In this document: positions 1 through 17,764 of the stretch, one piece after another
Layout: each line of letters begins with the position of its first letter
How positions within the stretch are numbered: the first letter of the stretch is position 1
Assembly (NCBI GenBank): GCA_021613335.1
Contig: JAJTWR010000159.1
Location: forward strand, 424,501-488,500
From: Whitmania pigra
Lineage: Eukaryota > Annelida > Clitellata > Hirudinida > Haemopidae
Length of the DNA stretch: 64,000 nt
Direction: 5' to 3'
Translations under genes and position numbers: made by a program
Notes under the pieces: generated by a model
Seen by the model: the letters and a program-made list of their open reading frames with translations, nothing else
The model's database searches: none
Told to the model about the DNA's origin: nothing

Positions 1-142
1 CTCTAGGCGGTGGTTTTCCAATCCAGTCTGGAGGAGGTCCATACTTTCTTTGACCATTTTCCTGAATCATTTGATATCCCGTCCTATCCATCAAGGCTAA
101 CAATTCGGCCTCATTCGGAGTCTTGTACATTTTCGAATCCAT
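1..142 (-). CDS. First coding exon of an A1CF/RBM46/RBM47-type RNA-binding protein (partial)
   Basis: Seen: reading leftwards from an ATG at 142-140, the frame is open to the window edge and encodes about 47 residues. They include [20 protein letters not shown], followed by KYGPPPDW and a Pro-rich end. Known: this block, ending in [19 protein letters not shown] sequence, is the conserved N-terminal segment just before RRM1 in the A1CF/RBM46/RBM47/hnRNP-R-like family, which binds mRNA and, for A1CF and RBM47, assists APOBEC1 editing. Inferred: the RRMs lie in exons beyond the left edge. The usual GGPPPGW is GPPPDW here, a small divergence. Which paralogue it is cannot be decided without the RRMs. 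The start is the first ATG of the conserved block; the upstream sequence (143-300) shows no further conserved coding. Confidence 0.8.
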   Translation of the reverse strand, partial: MDSKMYKTPNEAELLALMDRTGYQMIQENGQRKYGPPPDWIGKPPPR

Positions 143-1772
143 TTTAACGAGTTGATCAAAATTCGAGTAAAGTGCTCAGTGTATCAACCTTTCAATGTTC
201 GGCTTGAGAATTCATGGAAAAAACAGGCAAAACCAGAAGCTTTTATCCAAAACGCTCAAGAACAAACGATGTTCAAACTTTCAAACGACTGCTTGCTGAT
301 GCGGTAAAAGTGAAAATTTGCTTTTTCAAAAAATAATTTATTTTAAATAAAATTTTTAATTAAATTTAAACCTAAGATACAAACTTTAAAAACTAAAAAA
401 ATATATTTATTACAAAAAATAAATTTATTATTGCTTAAGAATCGTTCACAATGTCATTCCAATTGTAAAAATTAGTTTTTAACAACATGACATTTTTAAA
501 AAAATAAAAAAATAAATAAATTATGCTTCAAATTGATAAATGTTACATGTCTTCCGCCAGCAAACACTTATATAATGGTAAAAGCCTAGTCTCTAACGTA
601 GCTGAAGTTAGCAGACACTAACATTTATTTCTTGATGCGAAGATTCAAATTATAATATTTGGAAACTACGTTACAAATGCTTTTTAAAATTGGTCATATC
701 TCAATCAAACGAAAACTTTGTTTTATATTATTTGGAAAAACGTAAATAAAAGTACAGAAATAAAACATTAAGTTTCAGTATTTAAATTTATGTAAATAAT
801 AATTTATTTGTATAGAAATACGTAAGTTTAAATATTTATAACATTATTACACATCCAGAATCATCGTTACTTTCTACTAAACCAAGCTTTCAAAATAAAC
901 ACGGTCCGGAAAAACCATGCAACTCGAACTTTACAAATTATCTCGAGAAAATTTATCAACTTTTATTGTGTATCGTGACGAATGCAATTGTGATGGCAAC
1001 ACGTTAACTATTTATTGGTTATTGTTAAATCTCATGAAAATCGCAGTTAATTTAGAGAGCTTGGAGATGACCAGATCATATTGTTCCACATGACTCTTGA
1101 GAGTCTTTTCTGCAAAAATTATTTGTAATTTACGTTATCATACAGTTAATATTTTTATATCTGGTTTTAAACTCTTATCTAACCTTCTCGATGATTGTAA
1201 TAGGTCATTAGAAACTCGTGTCCAGAGACACCTAATTAGTGTGAGGAACTCCAAGTCTTTATCCTGGATAGGAAGTAGAACGCATATGTTTAATATTATT
1301 CAGTTACTGGTAAAATTAGTTTGACAAGTGTCAAGTTGCAAATAAAGTTGTAGACTAATCATTTTAATTAATTCTTCCAATAGGAACTGTCACGACGGTC
1401 TTCTAGACTCTTCAATTTAATAGCCTCATTTTTTATTATATTATTTATGGCTTGTTGGACATTTGTAATTAATTTTGTTATCTTTAAATAATTGTTTGAA
1501 AATAGATTAATCGAATTAGTTGCGAGGCGTTTAGTTGATCCTTTAAGAACCTAATTTTGTGAATCGTAATTGGTTAACTTTAATGCGCAGTAACCTATTT
1601 CCTTGAATTTTGATTGGACGTTATTTATGTATTTGTTTATGGAATTGGTTGTCTGCGCTTATGAATACATTTAAATAATTAACTCTATGAAAATGATATA
1701 AGTCTAGCCCCAATGGCGGGAGTTAGGTTACTTCGAGTTAGTTGGAGAAGGGTGACCCGTCAAAATAGCTCA
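143..1772. other. AT-rich intergenic stretch, no gene seen
   Basis: Upstream flank of the RNA-binding protein gene. It is AT-rich with stop codons in all frames and only short chance ORFs (for example 1097-1324). It should contain that gene's promoter and 5' UTR, but I recognise no specific site. Confidence 0.5.
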
Positions 1773-1931
1773 GCGACAAAATAGCCCCGTCAAAACATCC
1801 CCGTCAATGTATCTTTATAAAAAAATATTTATATGAGTTGAAGACATTAACATATAACTGACTTCAAATTTGATTAAATGAAATGAGTTTTACATTTTGA
1901 TGGTATTGTTTTGACGGGGCTATTTTGTCGC
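1773..1931. repeat. Short inverted-repeat (MITE-like) element with perfect 24-bp arms
   Basis: Seen: the 24 bases at 1773-1796 (starting GCGACAAAATAGCCCCGTCA) are the exact reverse complement of 1908-1931, with a 111-bp AT-rich spacer. A further partial copy of the motif (CCGTCAAAATAGC) lies just outside the left arm. No coding capacity. Inferred: a non-autonomous DNA transposon or foldback element. No convincing target-site duplication was found, so the superfamily is unknown. Confidence 0.7.
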
Positions 1932-2329
1932 ATGTAGATATTTTTGTCTAAAATTTTTCCACTTGAATGCTGTTTATTGAAGGCATGAAGTTTCAGTTTC
2001 TGAGCTCAAATGATGAATTTAGTGTAAGATGCCTTTTTGTTTTTTTTTGATAAGTTGGCCTTGATCTGGAGCAACATTACGAATAGCGTTTGTCACAATT
2101 TTTAGAAACAATTTCCAGCAGTCAATTGAGAAGCAATACTGGGACAAGTCACTCCATCTGATTTTACAGAAATAATTATTGAGATTTCTATAACCAGATT
2201 TATTTATGTGTTTATAGTTTTGGCAATGTGTCACAGTTGGTTGTCTGGGGAGGTTAAGTTTGAAAACTATGGTGTTACGGTCACTCTGAGTAATTGGGGG
2301 CATCATTTCAATCCTATATAGGCTTGCAC

Positions 2330-3075
2330 CCAGAGAACTAGGGCTATGATAAAAATGTCGGAGGCTGTGGAGGCAGCATGTTGGATTTAGGAGATGAAAG
2401 GCCGTAAGTGTTGCTAAGAGCTCGCGATTTGGTTGTTGAGATGGTGATAGCTTCGATCCTATCCTCCAATGGGACAGTCAACTCTATCAAAATGAAAGCG
2501 CCTTACGACGACGATGCGAGAACAACATCTGGCCTACTGCTGCTTTCCATAAGCAGTTGGGGATAGTGTTTCAAGCCTTCTAGGTCAGCTGCGACGGTCC
2601 AATCATTAGCTTCTGCAAGAATGTCTTTCCTTGGAGGGAGCCTATTTTTTTTACATGGTAGTGAAAAACCATCTCGCAAGAAGTTTACTCTGCTGCAACG
2701 CAATCTGGCGAGAATTTGCTTTGGCCATCGCCGTTTTGGTAGCTTCCACCACTTTCTTTAAGACCTTGTTGTGTCGCCATTTGTACCGACCATTGTCGAG
2801 GGCATATTCGCAATTTTAGAGCACATGATGAAATGTCTCATTGTCTTTAGAAGGAAGTTGGTCATAAATCGATCTTATCAGAAAGTCGGCCTTTTAAAGG
2901 CCAAACGATATGGATACATCATCCATATTTCGTTCCAACCGATGGAACGCTGAACCATGTCCTCCCATGCGGTCCATCTACCTTGCTGTGCCTGCTGCAC
3001 TGCCTTAATCACTCGATCTCTTTCCATTTCTCTCCTTCTATTCTGAATCATAAGCCTTGCCCTAACCGCAGGGCA
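2330..3075 (-). pseudogene. Non-LTR retrotransposon remnant, C-terminal part of the pol ORF
   Basis: Seen on the minus strand, in shifting frames: a block resembling ALDNGRYKWRHNKVLKKVVE, then LLMESSSRPDVVLASSS, then FILIELTVPLEDRIEA. Upstream pieces read WTAWEDMVQRSVGWNEIW and RPTFLIRSIYDQLPS. Known: motifs of the type GRYRWRHDQVLKKLA followed by RPDIVLVSES and LLELTVPWEDR occur downstream of the reverse transcriptase in a widespread group of metazoan LINE-like ORFs. The RPD and ELTVPWE residues look like a PD-(D/E)xK-type nuclease core. At least three frame changes and internal stops show that it is dead. The reverse transcriptase itself is absent, so this is a 3' fragment. Confidence 0.75.
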
Positions 3076-3117
3076 CGACTCAGACCTTTTTGCAAAGTTA
3101 TTTTAATAACTTAATAT

Positions 3118-3215
3118 CTGAGGTTAGGGAAGGGTTTGGCTTAGTTTTAGGGTTAATAATTTAACAATTTTAGGGTTTGGTTTAGGGTTAGGGTTTGAGT
3201 TGGGTTAGTTTAGGT
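3118..3215. repeat. Degenerate telomere-like TTAGGG-rich tract
   Basis: Seen: about 100 bp of diverged units such as TTTAGGGTTAGGGTTTG, TTAGGG, TTGGGTTAG and TTTTAGGG, interrupted by AATTTAAC. It could be an interstitial telomeric remnant in a TTAGGG-telomere animal or simply a diverged simple repeat. It is too degenerate to settle. Confidence 0.45.
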
Positions 3216-4106
3216 GTCTATTTTTCTAATTAATATTAAAGTAATTAAATTAGTTGTTATTAATTTGTAAACGAAAATAACTCCAAAACGATTGCTGTGT
3301 TGTGACCTATTTCAGATCTCAACCAATCACAATGAGTGCTTACAAACATTAATTAGCCACGGCTGGTGATGGTTGGAAATACGCTGCTGGTAATGGCTAG
3401 ACAAGCACGCACAAGGAGCCTAATCGAAAAAGCAATCCAATCAACTGTCAGAAATTTGAATATTAATTTATAAACAAACTGTCAGTTAATCAGCATTAAC
3501 GACGATAGGAGTTCGCTGACAACAAAGGCCTTTTAATCAAAAACTCACGGGTCCCAAAAATTCAAGGTGTTTTATTTCTTCAACAAATAAACAAACTTTT
3601 ATTACTACAAACCCCCGCAAATTTTTGGGTTTCCCCAAACTTCAGCCAACAACATTGTAATATTGAGAACCCTAATCAGGACTGTTCTGTCAAAGCAGCT
3701 TATTCCTGTTTAAAAATCATTTAAAATAAGGTGAGCCTGCTCAGCCACCTTGCAATCTATCTGACATTTTGGAGTCTGGCGGGCTCACTTCTCCAATCAC
3801 GTGTATGCAAGGCACTCCACTCAATTCATGACATGAGACCAAATGAGCTCAAAGATACTTTATTGTTTGAAAAACCTCTGGTAAACAAAACACTCTCCAA
3901 ATCACTTGCTTGTTCAACCCACTCAAAAGGTAAAAATGCTCACAGGTCCCACAAAATAATATTAGATGAAACCATTAACTTTAATAAAATTAGTTCTTAC
4001 AGCCACATAAAGCATCTTACTTGAAACCATTAAGCAACACATGTTTACAGGATGCTTGCGCAAATACTATGTACAAAAATGTAATACGGCGACACAGCCA
4101 ATAAAA
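3216..4106. other. Non-coding flank downstream of OGT
   Basis: Contains the 3' UTR and downstream flank of OGT, which is read leftwards and stops at 4107. An open frame at 3731-4024 (+) lacks an ATG near its start, has no recognisable motif and is probably chance. Nothing else is supported. Confidence 0.5.
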
Positions 4107-9961
<5,855 letters not shown>

Positions 9962-9974
9962 AAGTTTCTGCATG

Positions 9975-11077
9975 AATTAAAAACCTTATTAAGGCAATAA
10001 AACAAGCATCTTACCCTTACCGTTGTTGTCAACAATTATGTGTGTCATTTTACCATAAAAGACGAACTTTAAAAAAAAACGACTCAAACGATCACGACGG
10101 ACCACCAAATATACGATCAACCTCAGCACCAAAAGCGGAACGACAAGCGAGGATCCGAAGATTACGGCTTCGGTGCTTTGAGTCTACACTACAAAGATCA
10201 TTGCAATATCAATTATTCCGATACACAAAATAGTTCTTATCTTCTCATTTTTGTGTTTGTTAATGACGCAAATTTTATATTTTTTCACCATTTGAAACAA
10301 AATACAATTTCAATTTGTTCAAATTCTTAAATTTTTAAATAGAAATATTTTGTTAAATTTTACGGTATTTTTCCGAGAACATCTCTCCGAGAATATTAAT
10401 GCGCGACGGGAGTTGATATTGATAACGGGGAGGGGTTGTTTTCTTAATTAGGAATTGGATGCAATTTACTGTAAAGAACGCGATTAACAATTTTATTGAA
10501 TTCCTGTCTTATAGTTGCAATTTTTAACCTGAGCGGAATATGTTAATTGTAGATGGAAGGATAGCGATCCCATAAGCGCAAGAACACAAAGCGTTTGTTG
10601 CGTGGCCACGCTTCACAACAGCATAGCCTCAGAAGTAAGCAAGCGGGGTTCATACTTTATAAACTGAGCAGATTGTCATCTTCAATAGTAAAAACTTCAG
10701 TTGTGAGAGGGTCGCAAGGATCTGAACAGTTTATTTAGTCCTGACGTACTTATTTCTTTCCTGACCAGACGATGGAGGCTTACCTACCTCAAGCTCAATA
10801 ACTAAATGCCCTTGATGCAAGGCCAAGTTTTGACCAAAATGATCAATTTCACGGTATAACAGGCTTCTGGAATCACACAAATTTTAAAAATGTACAAAAG
10901 ATTTATTCTGTTTAGTCAATAATAAGGCATTCGGAAACATTTACTTCTGCGTCAATAAGCATTCAACTGAGTAGTTGCAAAAAAAGTCGCTTTCTGATTT
11001 TATTGATATCGAAATCTAAGTTATAAAATTTAAAATTTAATGAATTTAAAAAATTTATTAAAATATAAATTATACAA
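9975..11077. other. OGT upstream region, no gene seen
   Basis: Expected to hold the OGT promoter and 5' UTR. No recognised elements and only short meaningless ORFs (for example 10042-10233). Confidence 0.45.
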
Positions 11078-11197
11078 AAAATAAGATAAATTATATAAAA
11101 ATAAGATAAATTATATAAAAATAAGATAAATTATATAAAAATAAGATAAATTATATCAAAATAAGATAAATTATATCAAAATAAGATAAATTATATC
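11078..11197. repeat. 20-bp AT-rich minisatellite, about six copies
   Basis: Seen: tandem copies of ATAAGATAAATTATATAAAA, in which the last copies carry the variant ending ATCAAA. The variant copies are adjacent to each other, as expected from local unit duplication. No coding role. Confidence 0.85.
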
Positions 11198-12060
11198 AAT
11201 GTTTTGGAAATTGCTGAACATCTGATCCGGGACAAATCTGAGCATGATAGAGTTTGCTCACAATAAGATTCAAAATGCTCATTAGCTTGACAGCGATTGT
11301 CACCGTGGCTGCTTCAATTTCCATCGTCATAATTATATTGAACTATAAAGTGTCTGCGATGTTACTAGGGCTATTCTTTAAATATTACTCAATAGTTTCA
11401 ATTAGTTAATGCGCAACAGAACTGCAACTATATTATTATCGTGCGGTTGAGATTATATTTAAGATATTTCCTAACATTGGATAACAACAAACAAATTTTT
11501 AGTCCACCCCAAATGACTGCTGTCATTGTGCTTTGCTTAAACGAATTTTCTTGTCAACAGTAGAGACTCCGTAAAAGCAAAGCTGAGAATAGGGAAAGTG
11601 GTTTTGCGAATGTTGATGTAATCAGTGGCGGATTTGGGAGGATAGCGTGAAAATTATCAAAAATTACTGCAAGACTATTTAACCATGTCAATAAGCATAC
11701 GCAAGAAAACATAACTTGTATTTCAATTAACATTTTCATTTTTAAAAACAAATTACTTGTATTAAATTATTACATTTCCATTTAAATCAACATATCTGTG
11801 ATTAAATAGGACAACTAATTTTTACACGAGTTTTGAAGTGTAAAGTTCAGTGGACAAATTCAGGTGTGCTCTTGATTATAGGGCTTGGCAACAATTTATT
11901 TTCAGCCAACTTGTAAAACGTTTTGAATATTTTCTCTGTTGTAGACATCCAAATTATTTTTGAATTCGACTCCTGTAAATTTTCTGAAAGTTTAATGCTT
12001 GAAAGTTTGCTCAGAACAGAATTTCAAAACCCTTTTGCACTCGCTCGGCTTTTCCGGTCA
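11198..12060. other. Intergenic, possible transposon end
   Basis: No gene. At about 11623 the string CAGTGGCGGATTTGGGAGG looks like a hAT-type terminus (CAGTGGCGGAT), but no partner terminus was found. Confidence 0.35.
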
Positions 12061-13160
12061 GAGTTTTGGAGGTATTTCTGGACATTTTAGTTTTCTAATG
12101 ATTGGCGTAACATTTCTGTCGAGAGGAACTTTTGGAATTTAAAATTCTGCTGATTTTATAGGAATGTATCGAATAATTCAAAATTTTATCGGGAAGGGAA
12201 GGCCTTTTGCCTGAACAGTTTTTCGAAGCCACAAAAAGTGTTTCTACTAGAGGGCACGATTGTAAATTATACAGGAAGGCTTCGGGAAACTTGAAAAACA
12301 ATTATTTCAGTTCAAGGGTGGTTTCCTTATGGAATAAACTAGATAAGGAAACCATCCATGCTGACACAATAGATAAATTCAAAATTTATTTAAGTAAATT
12401 CGGATATTAGGACTAAAAAGAGTGGTTATTACACAGATCCAGGTCTTCTTAACCACTATAAATAATTGTTATGTTATGTTATGTTATGTTAATTTGCAAT
12501 ATACAGGTCTCCGTTGCCAAGTGGACTAGAACGAAAGACTTTTTATTTTGCAAGCAGGAGTGGGAGTTTCCAGTAAGTCGGATAGCCAGTTGGAGTTTTG
12601 GATGTATTTTTGGACATTTTAGTTTTCTAATGATTGGCGTAACATTTCTGTCGAGAGGAACTTTTGGAATTTAAAATTCTGCTGATTTTATAGGAATGTA
12701 TCGAATAATTCAAAATTTTATCGGGAAGGGAAGGCCTTTTGCCTGAACAGTTTTTCGAAGCCACAAAAAGTGTTTCTACTAGAGGGCACGATTGTAAATT
12801 ATACAGGAAGGCTTCGGGAAACTTGAAAAACAATTATTTCAGTTCAAGGGTGGTTTCCTTATGGAATAAACTAGATAAGGAAACCATCCATGCTGACACA
12901 ATAGATAAATTCAAAATTATTTAAGTAAATTCGGATATTAGGACTAAAAAGAGTGGTTATTACACAGATCCAGGTCTTCTTAACCACTATAAATAATTGT
13001 TATGTTATGTTATGTTATGTTAATTTGCAATATACAGGTCTCCGTTGCCAAGTGGACTAGAACGAAAGACTTTTTATTTTGCAAGCAGGAGTGGGAGTTT
13101 CCAGTAAGTCGGATAGCCAGTTGGAGTTTTGGATGTATTTTTGGACATTTTAGTTTTCTT
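12061..13160 (+). repeat. 532-bp tandem duplication of a LINE 3' end
   Basis: Seen: the block around 12095-12301 recurs with near identity at 12627-12833 (offset 532 bp), and a third partial unit starts at about 13020 and stops at about 13160. Each unit encodes the tail of a reverse-transcriptase ORF (key segments TRGHDCKLYRKASGNL and FSSRVVSLWNKLDKETIHA at 12207-12410 and 12739-12924). It is followed by a (TGTTA)n-like tail. Known: RGHSxKLxK...FFSxRVVxxWNxLP is the typical C-terminus of CR1/Jockey-type LINE pol proteins, and short simple-repeat tails are usual for them. Copy 2 has a 1-bp deletion (AAATTATTT against AAATTTATTT) that changes its last residues. It is a duplicated dead fragment, not a gene. 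Confidence 0.85.
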
Positions 13161-13924
13161 TTGTTTTGCCCAATTCTGTTGATAGGAACGTTTCGAATAA
13201 ATTACAGAATACAGGTCTAAGGTTATTTTCCTTAAGTTAAGTTCTAAAAGTTAGCTAGTTAATGCGCGACGTTGACTTTAGAAAATTTTTATAAACCATT
13301 TCACAATAAAATTATAAGTTAAAGATACGTGATTCATTCAGGCGCCAAAGATGTCAACATTCTTCCATCTTTAACGACAAAACTTTTACCCAGTTCAAAA
13401 AGGGCTGAAAAGGTTCACAGGGTCTTCCGGAGGAAACTCGACGTCTGCGACCAAAGGAGCAAAAAATTTCCCAAGTCAGCACAAAAACAGAGAAGTGAAG
13501 AAGAGCTTGTATGAACCTCTGCCTCTGTCCGCAGGGTCCTCAATAGGCAACCCGACGTATGACACCAGTAACTACATTAAAAGTAGTTATTAAATACAAA
13601 TAGTTAAATACTTTGTAACTACATTTAATAAAATGTTAAAATAAAATGAACCAAAAAAATATTTTCCATTTTTACAATTTGGTACATCACTTTATAAGCT
13701 TAGTTTCTTTGATTTCGAACTTTGCTTATTACCGCCATTTCTCACTTATTAATTATTGCTCTTAGTAGCTGTATTTTGGAAACGTTTTATATAAAGTGCG
13801 ATTTTGTTATATTTTTTGAAACGAATAGTAAAATAATTAAAGAATGCTTCACTGGAGTTATTGTGAAAAATGATAACACCAAAAACTTATCGTTATCTCA
13901 GTTCATCGCAGTGTAAAAAATGCT
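13161..13924. other. Intergenic, no gene seen
   Basis: AT-rich, with a short open frame at 13329-13514 that shows no recognisable motif. Nothing else supported. Confidence 0.4.
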
Positions 13925-14350
13925 GAGGTTGTACAGGACATTACAGGTTCAACGTTTATAAAGCCAAATGTTACAAGGTGGTGCTCAGAATTCTATTCAG
14001 TTGAAAGAGTTGTTGAAATAGGCTTCAATGAAGTTTGTGAATGCCAGAAGGAGTTAGGGCAAGCTGTGTTTACAGAAACTGAATTTGCTTTTTTGAAATC
14101 ATTCATCCAGATTATTAAACCGATAGTTACTGCGATGGGTATCTTTCAAAGTGAAAATAAATACATTGTTCCAACTATCATTGGCCTCAATAAGAAATTA
14201 TCATCTTGTTCAGATAAAACTATCACAAGCACTTGCTGATGGTATAGAGAAATTATTGTATTTTAATATCTGTGCAGATTGTAAATCTAAAAGCCTTACA
14301 TGGTTAACAATCACCACCTCCTTAACATTACCAAGTTCGGCAGCAGACTT
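13925..14350 (+). pseudogene. hAT-family transposase remnant (central region)
   Basis: Seen: the plus strand reads KPNVTRWCSEFYSVERVV, then FLKSFIQIIKPIVTAMGIFQ and ENKYIVPTIIGLNKKL before the frame is lost at about 14215. Known: TRWNSxYxxxxR followed by FLxxYxxVxKPxxxAxxxLQ and xxGxLLPTI is the central segment of hAT/ZBED-type transposases. Neither the N-terminal zinc finger nor the C-terminal dimerisation domain is found next to it, so this is an old fragment. Confidence 0.7.
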
Positions 14351-16312
14351 TTTAGTGTAGCAGGGCAGGTTTTATGTAACAGACGATGTAAGTTATCGCA
14401 TAATCATATCGACATGATGATTTTTTTTAAAAGATCGCCTAGTACATCCACTGTATACTTCTGTTTTTGATTAATTTGGACAATCAAATTTTGTCGATAA
14501 TGTTACACTAGTGTAAATAAATATGCTAATAATTATGTCTTGTTCAGGTGTCTAGAAAATTAATTTGATCAAATGTCAATTGAAAAGTAGTTAATTACTA
14601 TGCAAGTAGTTAAGAAATAGTTACTATGATGTATTCCACTTTCTGTATTTACGAGGGCGGAAGCGTGAGTTTCTTTGCATCAGACAAAAATGCGCATATT
14701 AGGTGAATATATATTTCTCTGAGAGGCTTGACAAACGTGTTAGCGGCAATAATGAAACAATAAGCGGCATTATGAAGCAGTTTATTTTTGATTTTGATTT
14801 AACCTTCTTAGTTTTTGATTTTTCACGGTTTGAATGTTTTACTTTCTTGTTCTGTTATTTTTTTCAGTGTTCTTCCATAGTAATAATAAAAAGTGAAAAA
14901 CTTTATATTCGTTTAATTTAATTGAAACCTGATGTAGCAAAATATTTATTATGAGAACTTGGAGCTTTTGGTAGTTTGAAGCGTAACGACGTATGGATCG
15001 TGTATGGCATCAGACTTTAAGTTTGATGACTTTAAGATCATTCAGTTTCGCTGCTGGTCACTGGCGTGTTTTAATGGGTATCAATGAAAGTTATTTGGAA
15101 GTTAAGAACTCTTCAAAAGTGGCTCGTAATTGGAGATATGATGTACTGGATTTAATTTCAGAGATTTACCTCGAGCAATGTTTTGGTTTAAGTTTAATTA
15201 ATCGAGTACTTTTAAAAGGTGATGTGACCCAAATGACTATATAATTCAAAGTCAGTGCCCTCAACTTTGATACAGCTACTAAGTAACGTTCCAAAGCAGC
15301 ACTTTATAACATCCAAATCTACCGTAAAGAGGTCCTGGCGCAATGTTGTGCAAAGCCTATAAAAATGTAAAACTAGAATGGACAAAGATCTTATAAATAC
15401 CTTTGTATCTTTAATTTAAAGTAAATATTTTCCTACGCTATTTTTTTAATTGAACAGACACTTTTCTCTGATTGTATTATTCAAGAGCCATTGTTTCAAC
15501 CATTACACTTGATCATGGACGTCAGGGACACTATTTGTATCTAATAATTGTCACTATTCTGGCATACAATAAATTAAGCGTTGAAAATAAAATTTGTACA
15601 ATACTTAATGTTAATTAAAATTGTTTTAGAGTAAAATTTAAAATAGATCTTAATAATGTATATTTATTGTCTTTATTAGACATTACTTGTTAACAAACAT
15701 CTGCTAATCGCACCTATACTATTGAACTTATATTTAACGAGTTATCACAAAATATAGGGTGTCCTTAAGGTTTCCGTCCGGACTGTATCAGGATGAGTAA
15801 AAAAGCTAGAACGTTAAGAGATATTCTCTTGCAAAGCTCTGCGGTCAATTTTGACGAAATATTTTTTGATAAAACAAGTAACTTAGGTAATAGGTGATTT
15901 TTGTCACTATTTCTATCCTTTATTAACTTTTTCGTTAATAGCCTGGTTTGTGTAGCGCATTCACAGTCGCCCATAAGATGCCCGCATTTTAAATCCTTTT
16001 TTGCTTTTCCAAAAGCAAATTGACATAATTTAGGGCCGATAACTGATTTGTCTAGTGATCATAAACTTGTCGGCAGCCCAGCTTAAATGCATAACTACGA
16101 AAGCAGGATGTCATTTGGGGCCAACAAGGTCTCTTCAAGGCGAGGGTTTCTCCATCCCTGCAAATGTTGCAACAAAGTCTTTGTATGATTGTATTAGAAG
16201 GCGCGCAAAGATGAGCAATCTTAAGATTTAAACTGCTTTGTTTAATGATAATTGTGCTTATTATACTATTCGATTTGGCATTTTAAATTAATCAGATGTG
16301 AATTGTTCTTAG
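14351..16312. other. Intergenic, no gene seen
   Basis: AT-rich. Open frames at 14703-14921 and 14993-15244 have no motif, no good codon pattern and no flanking splice context that I can support. Confidence 0.4.
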
Positions 16313-17764
16313 CAGTCAATAAGAGACACATTTGCCTACCAGCGAATTTGTTTGAAGATATAATTTCGAAAGGTATCGAAATATGCTGGCCAATACCTCA
16401 TGAACACTTGAAAATCTGCCTCTCGAACAGGGAAGCACTGAACTGGGTGAAGGTTGATATGTCTCACGGAGGATTGTCTGAACAAGATTTTTTGAATATC
16501 GCCAAATCGGATTATCCCATCAAACAGTTATCGTTTCGTACAAAATGTGTGACTCATTCTATGCTGGACGTGATAGAAATATTTGCTCCAACAATTGAAG
16601 TACTTGAAATCTCAAGATTGTTGCACGCTGAAACCTTGTCGTGAGTAATTTGCGGACGTGTTCCTCATATAAAACTTTCCATTACAATTACAACATTTTA
16701 ATTACAGCGAACCTAAAGACACATCACTCAAGCCAAACGTGATCAAATTTCCGAAATTGAAAAAACTCCACATTGATATGGTGTCTATAAGTCCCGTTCT
16801 TTTACATCGGTTTGATTTGAAATCGTGTTTCAAATCCTTGGAACAATTAAGTCTGAGGGATTTTGACTCGTCACTCCATAAAGGGGCTGCTATTGATGAA
16901 TTCGTTAATTCTTTTAATTCTTTTAAATCTCTTATAAATCTAAGAATTCTGTCCATCATTGGGAACCTAGGTCATTTATACAAGTTGAATGGCATTGAGC
17001 ACCTTAAACGACTAAGGTACATTTACATAAAGGAATTTGATTAGCTTTTAAACCGAATTAGCAGGCGAACTGTTAACATTACTTTCAGAACATTAGACGT
17101 CTTCCAAACCCCCAGCTTTTCGTATCACGCTCTTTATCGCTACATTCCGAGCCTTGAAAATTCAACTATGGACGAACCTGAAATATGGTTTATATTATGG
17201 ATTTTATGATTTATATTAACGATTTTATGATTTATATTAATTGTTAAACAGAAGCTTCGAACTTTATCGGTATCAAAATAAATTCTTACTTGTTTTATTT
17301 CGCAGGTTTCTTAGACCTAAAATAGGAAAGCTTAACTTTTTGGGACTATATTATGGGAGTAAAGCATATTACCAGCATTTTGCTGAAAATGTGATATCGA
17401 TTTATACAGTTCTAAAAAATATTTTATTTATAAAATAACTTCCTACACTTTTCAGATTGGATCAGTTGATGATTTGGAATCCATGCTAAATCTGATTGAA
17501 AATTCCACTTCACTTAATGCGTATTTGCATAAGCTTGAATTGGTTTGTCGTAGATTAATCTCTAATGTACTAATTGATCAGTCGGTCAACATACCAGCCC
17601 ATCAATGGCTTATGGTGGAAAAGGTTTACATCATTTGAAATACTTAATTTTAATTAAATTACATTAAAAGCAAATTATTTGAAATCATGTTGCAGGTGGT
17701 CTTGATCTGCATCAGATGGCGCATACTTGATCCACATAGCAACAGATGCGCGTCAGTTGATTAG
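16313..17764 (+). CDS. Unidentified leucine-rich-repeat protein (FBXL/ZYG11-like), 5' end not found
   Basis: Seen: six consecutive exons with matching phases: 16313-16640, 16708-17016, 17089-17187, 17306-17408, 17456-17623 and a terminal 17696-17764 ending in TAG, about 358 residues. Exon 1 begins with LPANLFEDIISKGIEICWPI, a set-up reminiscent of the short N-terminal motif before LRRs in F-box or VHL-box receptors. LRR-like strands follow, such as KQLSFRTK, IEVLEISRLL, KLKKLHIDMVSIS, SLEQLSLRDF, NLRILSIIGNL and RLRYIYIKEF. The first exon has an acceptor (TTCTTAG) rather than an ATG, so at least one upstream exon is missing from my model. Known: such LRR proteins often act as substrate receptors of cullin ligases. 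Here this is inference only. The last exon is weak, and the gene could continue differently or be degenerate. Confidence 0.6.
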
